From positions 1 through 32,824 of the forward strand of contig PBPM01000028.1 of assembly GCA_002724635.1 (NCBI GenBank): 32,824 nt of DNA. The letters are read 5' to 3'. This DNA comes from Rhodospirillaceae bacterium (GTDB taxonomy: Bacteria > Pseudomonadota > Alphaproteobacteria > UBA6615). A program made the translations under genes and the position numbers. Below the pieces are notes generated by a model. That model saw only the letters and a program-made list of their open reading frames with translations. It searched no databases and had not been told where the DNA came from. Shown here in pieces: positions 16,786 through 24,577 of the stretch; position 1 is the stretch's first letter, and the number at the start of each line of letters is the position of its first letter.

Positions 16786-17670
16786 TCAGGCGGCGAGCGC
16801 CGCGGGTTTGAGCGCGGCGAGACGCGCGGCGAGCAGGTTCATATTCTCTGCGACCACAGCGAGTTCGTCGGTGCGCTCGATGGCGGCTTCGTCCATGTAG
16901 AGGGCGCGGTTTATCTCGATCTGTAGCGCATGGACGCCCCTTTCCGGTTGTCCGTAGTTTCGGGTGATAAAGCCACCGGAATAGGGCGCGTTCCGTACGA
17001 CGGTGTATCCCATTTCGTGCAGCGTCTCTTCGACGAGGCCGGTCAGGGAACGAGTGCAGGCGCGGCCGTGAGCATCACCGAGGATGAAGTCGACCTGCCG
17101 TCGCCGCCCAGCATCATTCTCCATCGGGCCGCCGATCGACGGCATAGAATGACAGTCGATCAGGATGCAAACTCCGAACTTCTCATGAGTCTGAGAGATG
17201 AGATCTTCCAGCGCCGCGTGATATGGCTGGTAGAAACGCTCGATTCGCTCACGGGCCTCGGCGAAGGAGAGCTTGCATGAATATATTTCCGCGCCGCTGG
17301 CGACCACCCGGGCGATCGTGCCCAGGCCCGCCGCCACCCGCGGTGATCGCTTTTTCACGAAGGCCGGCAATTTTTCTATGAACATCGCCGGGTCGAGTTC
17401 GTATGGCTCGCGATTCGGGTCGACGAACGCGCGCGGGAACAATGCCTTTAGCAGCGGGGCACCGTGATGCGGCACTTGGGCGAATAATTCGTCGACGAAG
17501 CAGTCTTCCGACCGACGGATGGCCTGAGCGTCGAGCCTAGATGCCGCCAGAAATGTCTCCGGATAGGCGCGTCCGCTGTGGGGCGACGAAAAGACCAAGG
17601 GCACACGCTGCTCCGCGGGTGCGAGTATCTCGATCGCGGCGTCGGAATCGTTAACGGTTTTGCGGTCCAT
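16786..17670 (-). CDS. N-formylglutamate amidohydrolase family protein
   Basis: This family (HutG-like, zinc-dependent) hydrolyses N-formyl-L-glutamate to L-glutamate and formate, and relatives act on other N-acyl amino acids. The 294 residues are intact and show VFSSPHSGRAYP, RRSEDCFVDELFA, DPNREPYELDP, LIDCHSMPS, NAPYSGGFITRNYGQPERGV and LQIEINRALYMDE; the SPHSG and DCHSM histidines are likely metal ligands. No other hut genes are in the window, so a role in histidine breakdown is not supported. The nearby dgcN-dgcA pair yields N-acetyl-L-glutamate, so a deacylase role there is possible but is only inference. It also diverges from the dead cpdR gene, a pairing I recall from other alphaproteobacteria. 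Confidence 0.88.
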   Translation of the reverse strand: MDRKTVNDSDAAIEILAPAEQRVPLVFSSPHSGRAYPETFLAASRLDAQAIRRSEDCFVDELFAQVPHHGAPLLKALFPRAFVDPNREPYELDPAMFIEKLPAFVKKRSPRVAAGLGTIARVVASGAEIYSCKLSFAEARERIERFYQPYHAALEDLISQTHEKFGVCILIDCHSMPSIGGPMENDAGRRRQVDFILGDAHGRACTRSLTGLVEETLHEMGYTVVRNAPYSGGFITRNYGQPERGVHALQIEINRALYMDEAAIERTDELAVVAENMNLLAARLAALKPAALAA

Positions 17671-17712
17671 AGCATGCCTGATGTAACGAAAAGCGGCGGT
17701 ACTGTCACCCTT

Positions 17713-17728
17713 GACAGGTTTGCCTGTC
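17713..17728. repeat. Short inverted repeat between the amidohydrolase and cpdR genes
   Basis: GACAGG and CCTGTC are separated by TTTG, a 6-bp perfect dyad about 45 bases upstream of the amidohydrolase start. It could be an operator or a small hairpin in the leader; nothing further supports either. Confidence 0.3.
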
Positions 17729-17863
17729 TCGACGTGAGTGTGCTTATGCCAAGGTGCTTTATTGCCCGATATTCCTCACCCTTTTGAAACCGGTTGCGCT
17801 TAGCATTAGGGCACCGAAGCAATGTGCGTCGGACGTCGCGAAGTACTCAGGGATACAGGTTGG

Positions 17864-18220
17864 ATGGTGCGGATACTGCTTGGCCAAGACAATCAATTGA
17901 TGCGTGTATCCCTGACCCGCGCGTTGGAGCGCAGCGGGCACGAGGTCACGGCTCTACCCTAAGGGCTTTCTTTGGTCGATGCGGTGTCGGCACGCGCCTA
18001 TGATCTGCTGATCGCGGACATGGTCATGCTGGGCATCGTAGGCATTAAGGTGTCGCGGTAGACAAGCAAGGTCAATACCGACCCGAAGGTTCTGCCTATC
18101 GCCGGCTTTGCAGCGGTCGCGATGAACGCGCGCGAGGAGATGGGCGACTTCGAGGTCCTATCGAAGCCCTTCCATCTGCGTGACTTGGTCGATCATGTGG
18201 ATGCGGAACTCCAGCAGTAG
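17864..18220 (+). pseudogene. cpdR: Response regulator cpdR, inactivated by two in-frame stops
   Basis: In Caulobacter CpdR is a single-domain response regulator that, when unphosphorylated, delivers ClpXP substrates; CckA-ChpT controls it. A single frame of 119 codons matches the whole protein: MVRILLGQDNQLMRVSLTRA, LERSGHEV, YDLLIADMVMLGI, LPIAGFAAVAMN and VLSKPFHLRDLVDHVDAEL. TAA at 17960-17962 and TAG at 18059-18061 interrupt it. The phospho-acceptor aspartate of LLIAD is kept, but the acidic pocket reads GQDN instead of the usual EDD-like sequence, and MPGMDGIEL has become MLGIVGIKV. Key-site drift as well as two stops argues for true decay rather than read error. No frameshift is present, so loss seems recent. 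Confidence 0.88.
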
Positions 18221-18225
18221 GTCGC

Positions 18226-18252
18226 CTGACGGCCGTTATTCTTTGCTATAAT
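18226..18252 (+). promoter_or_regulatory. Sigma-70-type promoter of the cupin gene
   Basis: A perfect TATAAT at 18247-18252 is preceded by TGC, giving an extended -10 (TGCTATAAT). CTGACG at 18226-18231 is a fair -35 with a short 15-base spacer. It lies about 38 bases before the cupin ATG. Confidence 0.5.
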
Positions 18253-18289
18253 CTTTCGGCCTATTGCTAAGAATGCCAAGGGAGGAGTC

Positions 18290-18619
18290 ATGCCCAACAC
18301 CGCCGAAATCAACTATACGCCCGATGCTGACGACCGTACGGCAGAGCTGAGCGAGATTGTCCATGAGGATAACCGCTCGCGCGTCGTGAAGTACACTATC
18401 AGGCCCGGTGAGCAGACCGGCTGGCATACTCATGAACTCGACTATGTGGTGATTTACCTGACCGCTGGGGAACTGACCTCGCATTTCGCCGATGGTACCA
18501 CCAAGGTGTTCACATATGAACCTGGGAAGGCCGGCTCCTACACGGCGCCGGTCGAGCATAATGCGGTCAACACTGGCGATACGGACGTGGTTGGCTACGA
18601 GATTGAGTATAAGCGGTAA
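18290..18619 (+). CDS. Small cupin domain protein
   Basis: This 109-residue single-domain beta-barrel protein has the cupin 2 pattern: YTIRPGEQTGWHTHELDYVV supplies the first motif (GxxxxxHxHxxD), and YEPGKAGSYTAPVEHNAVN supplies the second (PxxxxHxxxN). Metal binding through H, H and H is likely. Family roles are too varied (dioxygenases, isomerases, sensors) to name a substrate. GGGAGGAG sits just before the ATG and an extended -10 promoter lies upstream. It is probably a single-gene unit. Confidence 0.85.
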   Translation: MPNTAEINYTPDADDRTAELSEIVHEDNRSRVVKYTIRPGEQTGWHTHELDYVVIYLTAGELTSHFADGTTKVFTYEPGKAGSYTAPVEHNAVNTGDTDVVGYEIEYKR

Positions 18620-18716
18620 CGCCTGCGAAATTGGCTGGTGGCACCTCTTGCCATTGACTGGGGTGCGGTGTATCACCCGGCCTTGTCGTCGATAACGGCA
18701 AGACCCGTATCAGGTG

Positions 18717-18791
18717 GGGCGCGTAGCTCAGCGGGAGAGCACTGTGTTGACATCGCAGGGGTCGCTGGTTCAATCCCAGCCGTGCCCACCA
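18717..18791 (+). tRNA. tRNA-Val (GAC anticodon)
   Basis: The cloverleaf folds cleanly. The acceptor GGGCGCG pairs with CGTGCCC (one G-T), the D arm is GCTC/GAGC, and the anticodon stem CTGTG/CGCAG closes the loop TTGACAT with anticodon GAC (valine, GTC/GTT codons). The T arm is GCTGG/CCAGC around TTCAATC. Discriminator A and an encoded CCA end the 75-base gene. It marks the left edge of the polysaccharide locus. Confidence 0.96.
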
Positions 18792-18792
18792 T

Positions 18793-18809
18793 TTTATCAT
18801 AATGATAAA
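18793..18809. repeat. AT-rich palindrome just behind tRNA-Val
   Basis: TTTATCAT, A, ATGATAAA forms a perfect 8-bp dyad starting one base after the tRNA CCA end. It may act in 3' processing or as a weak terminator; there is no T tract after it. Confidence 0.45.
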
Positions 18810-18849
18810 TGCTGATGCGTGATCAGGCGCGAGCCTTCGCCGGAATGCG

Positions 18850-20802
18850 GTGCCCGCAAATACAATGGCGGCAGCCGGTTTGATCTCTCTCGTCGCGATT
18901 GGGTCCTCCGCTTGGATGGCGAGTGTGCTGGTCGTTTTGGCGCTGCTGGTTGCCTTGGTGTCCGGCCCCGCAGATGTCTGCGCGCGCCGCCCGGCACGTC
19001 CCGTGTTACTAGCCGTTGCGGCGATCGCATCGGCGCTGCTGCCGCTGTTTGGCTATTGGTTGGCCGGGCGATCTCATCCCAATGCGATCGGGGGGCTCCT
19101 GCCTTGGAACGATGCGGCAGGATACTATGGTTGCGCGCTTGCTGTTCTCGATGGGGAAGGGCTTGATGCCTTTTGTCAGCGCCGGCCGGCCTATTCGCTT
19201 TATCTTGCGGGGCTCCTGCGCGCCGCGGGCTCCGAGTTGCAGCTCGCTCTGCTATTGCAGGCGTTCCTGAACGCCGCCGCGATATTTGTGGCAGCATACG
19301 CCGCGCTGCAGCGCTGGGGCGCCGCTGCGGGGCTAGTCGTGATCGCTGTTCTGGCGCCGTTTGCCGCCGTGACCTCGGTCGCCACGCTCACAGAGAATCT
19401 TGGGTTCGTGCTTGGCGCCGCCGGACTTGTGTTTGTCCTAGCGGGTGCTGAGCGGCGCTCGAACGGACTGCTCGTGACGGGTGTGTTCATGTTTAGCGTC
19501 GCGCTTAATGCCCGGGCCGGTGCATTTCTGGTGCTGCCGCTACTCATATTGTGGCCATTCCTCGTTGCCAATATGCCGCGCGGCCGCCGTTGGCGTCTGG
19601 CCGGAATGCTCGTCCTCGCCGCGGTGGCCGGCTTCGTGCCCGGCCCGGTCCTAGTCGCGTTGCTCGGTGGACCGGTCGACCAAATTCACTCGAATTTCTC
19701 GTACACGCTATACGGCCTTGCGGCCGGAGGGGATCGCTGGACCGTTACCTTGACTAGATTGCCAGACGCGACGAGCGACGAAATCTACGCCGCCGCGTTT
19801 GCGCTGATCCGCTCGCAGCCGCATCTCCTCTTGTTCGGCCTATTGCAAGGTTTTCTCGAGTATCTGCAAAGGCTGCTGATTTACATCCCGTGGGGGGGCG
19901 CGCGGGTGATTCTGGCGATGTTTTGGCTTTGGGGAATCGCGTTTGTGCTGCAGTGGCGCAGTCGCGACGGTGACCGGATATTGGCACTGATCATTGTGGG
20001 TGTCGCTTTGTCTTCGCCGGTTCTGTCGATCGACGGCGACACGCGGGTTTACGCCGCGACTGTTACCATCGATGGGTTGCTGGCGGCACGAGGTTTCGCA
20101 GGCCTTGTTGCAGGCATCGCCACAGCGACGCAACGCGACCGCTCGATAGTCTGGGCCGGCGCAGTACTTGGGATTGTCGGTTTGCCGCAGATCTTCGTTG
20201 CCCACGACCCGCGTGTCTGGGGCGGGACAGTGGTGCTTGGCGGCCTCGTTGCTCTCCTTGCACGATGGATCCGGGCCGACCGTGCCGTCGACCCTCCGGC
20301 ACATGTTACGGCCGCATTGCCTGCCGCGGCGATCACCGCCGGCGCGATCATAGTCGCATTCGCTCTCCCCTTCGGGACGCCGGTGCCGCGTGCTCCGAAG
20401 GCACACGATGTCAAGGTGGCCTGCCGAGCTGGTGAGGCAGTTATCGCGCGGCTCGGACGCGACAGCCCGGTGATCACTATCGGTAGCCCGGCGGGGCCGC
20501 GTAAGCATTGGCCGGTGATGACATCGCGCGACAGGTTTAGAACGGAACTGGACCGTCGTACCCATCTTTATGACGAACTTGCAGCGCTTCCCGCGGAGAC
20601 GTCTGTCGTGTTCCTTTATGATCGCAAGCCTTTGCCAAAACCGGCAACTCGGATCTCTTTTCTCACGGGGCCCGCGCATCTAGTTCCGACCGATGGGGGG
20701 GTGTATCAGCTGTGTGTTTCGGGTGACGTGGCATCCGGACTTACGGATGCGCGCCGTATCTTGTCGGTGGACCGCATTAAGGACGCGCCCGCCGTCCCTT
20801 GA
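18850..20802 (+). CDS. Polytopic membrane protein, GT-C glycosyltransferase-like
   Basis: This 650-residue protein has about a dozen predicted membrane segments up to residue 520, then a soluble, probably periplasmic, C-terminal domain of about 120 residues. An acidic residue in the first outer loop, D88 in WNDAAGYY, followed by RRPAYSLYLAGLL, resembles the catalytic loop of lipid-phosphate-sugar-dependent GT-C enzymes (ArnT/PMT type). The resemblance is structural, not a firm family match. Given wecB and two glycosyltransferases nearby, transfer of a sugar to a lipid-linked glycan on the periplasmic side is the best guess. Start is the GTG at 18850; the ATG at 18865 is an alternative, and neither has a clear ribosome site. 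It is first in a three-gene plus-strand block. Confidence 0.7.
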   Translation: MPANTMAAAGLISLVAIGSSAWMASVLVVLALLVALVSGPADVCARRPARPVLLAVAAIASALLPLFGYWLAGRSHPNAIGGLLPWNDAAGYYGCALAVLDGEGLDAFCQRRPAYSLYLAGLLRAAGSELQLALLLQAFLNAAAIFVAAYAALQRWGAAAGLVVIAVLAPFAAVTSVATLTENLGFVLGAAGLVFVLAGAERRSNGLLVTGVFMFSVALNARAGAFLVLPLLILWPFLVANMPRGRRWRLAGMLVLAAVAGFVPGPVLVALLGGPVDQIHSNFSYTLYGLAAGGDRWTVTLTRLPDATSDEIYAAAFALIRSQPHLLLFGLLQGFLEYLQRLLIYIPWGGARVILAMFWLWGIAFVLQWRSRDGDRILALIIVGVALSSPVLSIDGDTRVYAATVTIDGLLAARGFAGLVAGIATATQRDRSIVWAGAVLGIVGLPQIFVAHDPRVWGGTVVLGGLVALLARWIRADRAVDPPAHVTAALPAAAITAGAIIVAFALPFGTPVPRAPKAHDVKVACRAGEAVIARLGRDSPVITIGSPAGPRKHWPVMTSRDRFRTELDRRTHLYDELAALPAETSVVFLYDRKPLPKPATRISFLTGPAHLVPTDGGVYQLCVSGDVASGLTDARRILSVDRIKDAPAVP

Positions 20803-20836
20803 TTATTGGAGCCACTAGATTGAAGAGTCACGTTCC

Positions 20837-22000
20837 ATGCATCTGATGGTGATCGTCGAGGATCGGATATCGGAGTGGGTATCCAAGGGAGAAATCCTAG
20901 ATGGATACTTCAACCCGTCGGCGGCGTTCGAAACGGTTACCGTGTTTGGCCTGGTGGGGGATCGCCCCGACGATACGGTGCTGGCGCGCCTGTGTGCCCC
21001 GGCGCAACACCGATATATCGGCGCTGGCATCGATCGGCGACGCCTGATGATTGCCACCGGGGGACTGCAACCGGGCCTGTTGATGCGCGCATTGCGAAGG
21101 CTGATGCTTCTGATTCCGCCCGATCAGCCTGCGGTGGTGCGTGCATATGGTGATGGGCTCGCGGCGGCAGCCGCCGCGGCCATTGGCCGGGACACGGCCA
21201 TCCCGTTTGCGGTGAGCGTCCACACCACGGCAGATCAGGATATCGAGGCACGCTATCTGGGCCTGCGTGATCGTCTCTGGCGCCGCCTTCTGCGTCCGAG
21301 CGTGCACCAGGCTATGATTGAGGCCAATGTGATCCTAGCAGCGTATACGCCGATCTTGGATCATTTGCCTGACGAAGTGTTCGACAAGGCTCTGGTGGTG
21401 CCCAACGTCGTCGGCGTGGCGTCGCGCCCGGTTATTCGGGCACGGCCCAATGGCCCGATGCGCGCGCTTTGGCTCGGACGACAGATGCCGGGACGAGATC
21501 CTCGGCCGATTATCTCGGCGCTTGAGATCACGCCCAATGTGACTTTGACCCTGATTGGCGACGGGCCGCTCCATGAGCTTGCACGCCGTGCCGCGAGCGG
21601 GTTGGGCGAGCGAGTTCGCTTTGTTCGTGCGATGGCAAACGACAGTCTGTGCGCCTCGCTCATAGATTATGATGTGTTGGTTGTTAATAGTGGTTTTCGT
21701 GAAGTGCCCAAGACCGTTATGGAAGCGGCTTTGTCAGGCCTTCCGGTAATCATTAATCGCTTGCCCGCTGCGGATTCGGCGGAATATTCAGAGCTCCCTG
21801 TCGTGTTCGCTGATGCGACTACCAGAGGATTCGCGGGGGCGTTGCGGGACCTTGAGAGCAACGCTTCTAAACACAAGGTGCTGGCCCACGAAACGCAGGA
21901 TGTCGCTTGGCGGTTGTGGGATCCTGCAACGGTAGCCGCCCGGGCGGCGGAAGTGCTGCGCGAGGTTGCCGGTGACCCAGGTAGGAACTTCGATTATTGA
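20837..22000 (+). CDS. Glycosyltransferase, GT-B fold, family 4-like
   Basis: This cytoplasmic 387-residue protein has two Rossmann-like halves. The N-terminal half is divergent; the C-terminal half shows LWLGRQMPGRDPRPIISAL, VTLTLIGDGPLHEL and the donor-site region SGFREVPKTVMEAALSGLPVI, the EAxxxGLPVI form of family 4 enzymes. Donor and acceptor cannot be named; the adjacent UDP-GlcNAc 2-epimerase makes UDP-ManNAc or a derivative a candidate donor. It starts 34 bases after the membrane-protein gene and ends 9 bases before wecB, so the three are probably co-transcribed. Confidence 0.82.
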   Translation: MHLMVIVEDRISEWVSKGEILDGYFNPSAAFETVTVFGLVGDRPDDTVLARLCAPAQHRYIGAGIDRRRLMIATGGLQPGLLMRALRRLMLLIPPDQPAVVRAYGDGLAAAAAAAIGRDTAIPFAVSVHTTADQDIEARYLGLRDRLWRRLLRPSVHQAMIEANVILAAYTPILDHLPDEVFDKALVVPNVVGVASRPVIRARPNGPMRALWLGRQMPGRDPRPIISALEITPNVTLTLIGDGPLHELARRAASGLGERVRFVRAMANDSLCASLIDYDVLVVNSGFREVPKTVMEAALSGLPVIINRLPAADSAEYSELPVVFADATTRGFAGALRDLESNASKHKVLAHETQDVAWRLWDPATVAARAAEVLREVAGDPGRNFDY

Positions 22001-22009
22001 GGATTTGGC

Positions 22010-23137
22010 ATGTCGGGGCTGGTGATTTTTGGAACGCGGCCAGAGGCCATCAAGCTTGCACCTGTGGTCGCGCAGCTTCGCGATAATCCGAGCGTAACTG
22101 GGCTGGAGATTGTCTGCACGGGCCAGCATGCCGAGATCATGACCCAGACACTCGAAGCGCTCGACCTCGCGGTAGATTCCAACCTCGACCTGATGCGACG
22201 CGATCAGACGCCGATGGAGGTGGTCGAGCGAATCATCGCCAATCTCACCAAACGATACGCTCATGCGCGTCCGGACTGGGTGCTCGTACAGGGTGACACG
22301 GCGACCGCCTTTGCTGGCGCCGTGTTCGGATATCTAGGAGAGAGCGCCGTAGTGCATCTGGAGGCCGGCCTGCGGACCAATGATATTCGTGAGCCCTGGC
22401 CCGAAGAGGGATTTCGCCAAGAGATTGCACGCCTTGCGGATCTCCATCTGGCGCCCTATCCCTGCGCGCGCGAGAATCTCTTGAACGAGGGGATCGATGC
22501 CGACCGTGTTCACGTGATCGGTAATACCGGGTTGGACAGCCAGAACGACATGCTGTCTCGGGCGAAGGGAGGGACTTTCGACTGGATGCCTGCGGGGCCG
22601 TTTGTCCTAGTTACGCTGCATCGTCGAGAGAATGTTGGTGCACGGCTGGAAGCGGCCTGCGAACGGCTGACGACGATGCTGGACACGCAACCCGATCTGA
22701 AAATTTTGTGGCCGATCCACCCAAATCCAAAGGTTCACGCCACCGTCTTCCAGTATTTCGGCGACCGCGGAGATCGCGTGTGGTTAATCGAACCGCTGGA
22801 CTATCCGAAGTTCCTGCTGGCCCAGCAGGCGGCACAGTTCGTCGTCTCGGATTCCGGAGGCGTACAGGAGGAGGCGGCCTCGATGGGTGTGCGTGTCGCA
22901 ATCGTTCGCGAGAAAACGGAGCGTCCTGACGCTGTAACTCTGGGGCTAACACGCATCGTTGGGGCGGATGCAATTGGCCTCATCGAGGCTGTGGACGATT
23001 TCATGACTACACCGGTCGATCTGGATTCGGTCGCGAAGTGGCGGTTTCTTCAAGGCGATGGGCATGCGGGTACGAAGGCTGCGGCTGCGATCGTCGAACG
23101 AGTCGCGGGTGATCAGGTGGTCCTTCGCCGGGCCTGA
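22010..23137 (+). CDS. wecB: UDP-N-acetylglucosamine 2-epimerase (non-hydrolysing)
   Basis: WecB interconverts UDP-GlcNAc and UDP-ManNAc, a precursor for ManNAc- or ManNAcA-containing surface glycans. The 375 residues are full length. FGTRPEAIKLAPV opens the protein, and the four residues matching the E. coli active site are present: D96 (QGDT), E118 (HLEAGLR), E132 (PWPEE) and H204 (TLHRREN). SDSGGVQEEAASMG binds the nucleotide. No UDP-ManNAc dehydrogenase (wecC) follows, so ManNAc itself may be the incorporated sugar unless the dehydrogenase lies elsewhere. The last 25 bases overlap the end of the opposing flippase gene. Confidence 0.93.
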   Translation: MSGLVIFGTRPEAIKLAPVVAQLRDNPSVTGLEIVCTGQHAEIMTQTLEALDLAVDSNLDLMRRDQTPMEVVERIIANLTKRYAHARPDWVLVQGDTATAFAGAVFGYLGESAVVHLEAGLRTNDIREPWPEEGFRQEIARLADLHLAPYPCARENLLNEGIDADRVHVIGNTGLDSQNDMLSRAKGGTFDWMPAGPFVLVTLHRRENVGARLEAACERLTTMLDTQPDLKILWPIHPNPKVHATVFQYFGDRGDRVWLIEPLDYPKFLLAQQAAQFVVSDSGGVQEEAASMGVRVAIVREKTERPDAVTLGLTRIVGADAIGLIEAVDDFMTTPVDLDSVAKWRFLQGDGHAGTKAAAAIVERVAGDQVVLRRA

Positions 23138-24576
23138 AACCGCGACGCCAGCAGGCTCATCAGGAGATATGCGCCCAAGAATGATGCGGCTAGTTGCCAG
23201 GTCGCAGCCCCGGTAGGCGATGCGGTCAGCCGGATGGCGATCGCGACACCGATCCCGGTTGCGAGTGCAGCTGCTACACGCGCGGTAACCTGTGGTGGTA
23301 GTAGTCCGGGTCCGAGCCCCTGCCGGCCGGTCGCGTAGATTAAAGAAAGGGCGAAGCCGATACGCGTGCCGGCAACTGAGGCGGCTGTGCCCAAAAGGCC
23401 GAACTCCGGGAGCAAAACGACGATCCCGATAATGGCTACCACCCCCCAAGCCAAGGATACCCACATCAGGAACATCGCTTTTCCCATGATGTAGAGAAAA
23501 TATTCCCACGGCGTGGCGGCTTGATTCACGAACGCGGCGAGGACGAGCAGGCCGATTGTCGTCGATGAAACCTGAAATGCCTCGCCCACTGCGAGAGTAA
23601 GAATCTGAGAGCCCAGCAGAGCGAGTATGACTGCCAGCGGGGTGCCCCATATGATAAAGTTGCCGAAAAGACGGTGGGTGACCGCCATTGCACCACGTGA
23701 GGAACCCCGGGCTATCGCCCGCGCCATGCGGGGGTAGAGCAGCCACCAGTAAGGCGCTCCCCAAGATGCGAGCAGTGCTACTAGGGTCTGGGCTGCGACG
23801 TAGCGACCGGCCATATCCGCGCCCGCGAGGCTGCCCACTAGGACGCGGTCTATCAGGCCCATCGACGCCTCGCCGAGGCTGGCGAACATGAATGGAATGC
23901 CCAGCGCCAGTGCAGCGCGGAGGCCGCTCGCGGGCAGGAACCGAAAACCATCGGCCCAGACGTCCTGTGACCGGGCGAAGTCGGTGGCGGCGAGCAGGAC
24001 GACAAGGAGCTTGAGCGCCGCGATCGCCGTCAGTGCGGTGACGGGATCGAGGCGATCTGCCAAGAACAGGAGGATCATGGCGAGGAGCGACAGTGCAGCC
24101 TCGCCGATCTGCAGCGTCGTCGCTGATCGCACGCGATGACGTGCCCGCAGCGCCTCGAATAGGAGGGATTGCCATGCGGCTGCCGGCAGCAGGACGGCGC
24201 CCATTCGAACGAGCATCGTCGCCGACGGGTGATCCGAGAAATGAACAGCAATCCCGTCGGCCAACAGCCACATGACGATTGCGGCCGGTATAGTGAGCCC
24301 GGATGTGATCGTGAAGGCCGTGAAGACCGGCGCGGATATCTCCGAGGCGCCGGACGCGCCCGCGATTTGCCTAATCAGGGCGAATCCCAGTCCCAGCAGG
24401 ACGACCGGCACAAGGATCGCCACCATGGCCTGGGTCTGGGCATAGGCGCCAAAGCCGTCTGCCGCCAACCATCGCGCGAGCAGGAATGCCATGACTAAGG
24501 CCGAGCCCTTACTCATGGCTTCGGCCGCGAAGCGCAGGATGAGGTCGCCGTGGAACCGATGGCGTCCGATCATCAT
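23113..24576 (-). CDS. Oligosaccharide flippase (Wzx/RfbX-like)
   Basis: This polytopic inner-membrane protein of 487 residues has the hydrophobic pattern of MOP-superfamily flippases, about 12-14 helices. It begins RFAAEAMSKGSALVMAFLLARWLAADG-like, with the characteristic K and G-rich first helix and the FGAYAQTQAM loop. It would move lipid-linked repeat units across the membrane. The frame is open to 24786, but the extension overlaps the methyltransferase gene. The ATG at 24576 comes one base after that gene's stop and is chosen; the next codon is also ATG. It is last of the six-gene minus block and overlaps wecB tail to tail. Confidence 0.85.
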   Translation of the reverse strand: MMIGRHRFHGDLILRFAAEAMSKGSALVMAFLLARWLAADGFGAYAQTQAMVAILVPVVLLGLGFALIRQIAGASGASEISAPVFTAFTITSGLTIPAAIVMWLLADGIAVHFSDHPSATMLVRMGAVLLPAAAWQSLLFEALRARHRVRSATTLQIGEAALSLLAMILLFLADRLDPVTALTAIAALKLLVVLLAATDFARSQDVWADGFRFLPASGLRAALALGIPFMFASLGEASMGLIDRVLVGSLAGADMAGRYVAAQTLVALLASWGAPYWWLLYPRMARAIARGSSRGAMAVTHRLFGNFIIWGTPLAVILALLGSQILTLAVGEAFQVSSTTIGLLVLAAFVNQAATPWEYFLYIMGKAMFLMWVSLAWGVVAIIGIVVLLPEFGLLGTAASVAGTRIGFALSLIYATGRQGLGPGLLPPQVTARVAAALATGIGVAIAIRLTASPTGAATWQLAASFLGAYLLMSLLASRFQARRRTT

Positions 24577-24577
24577 C

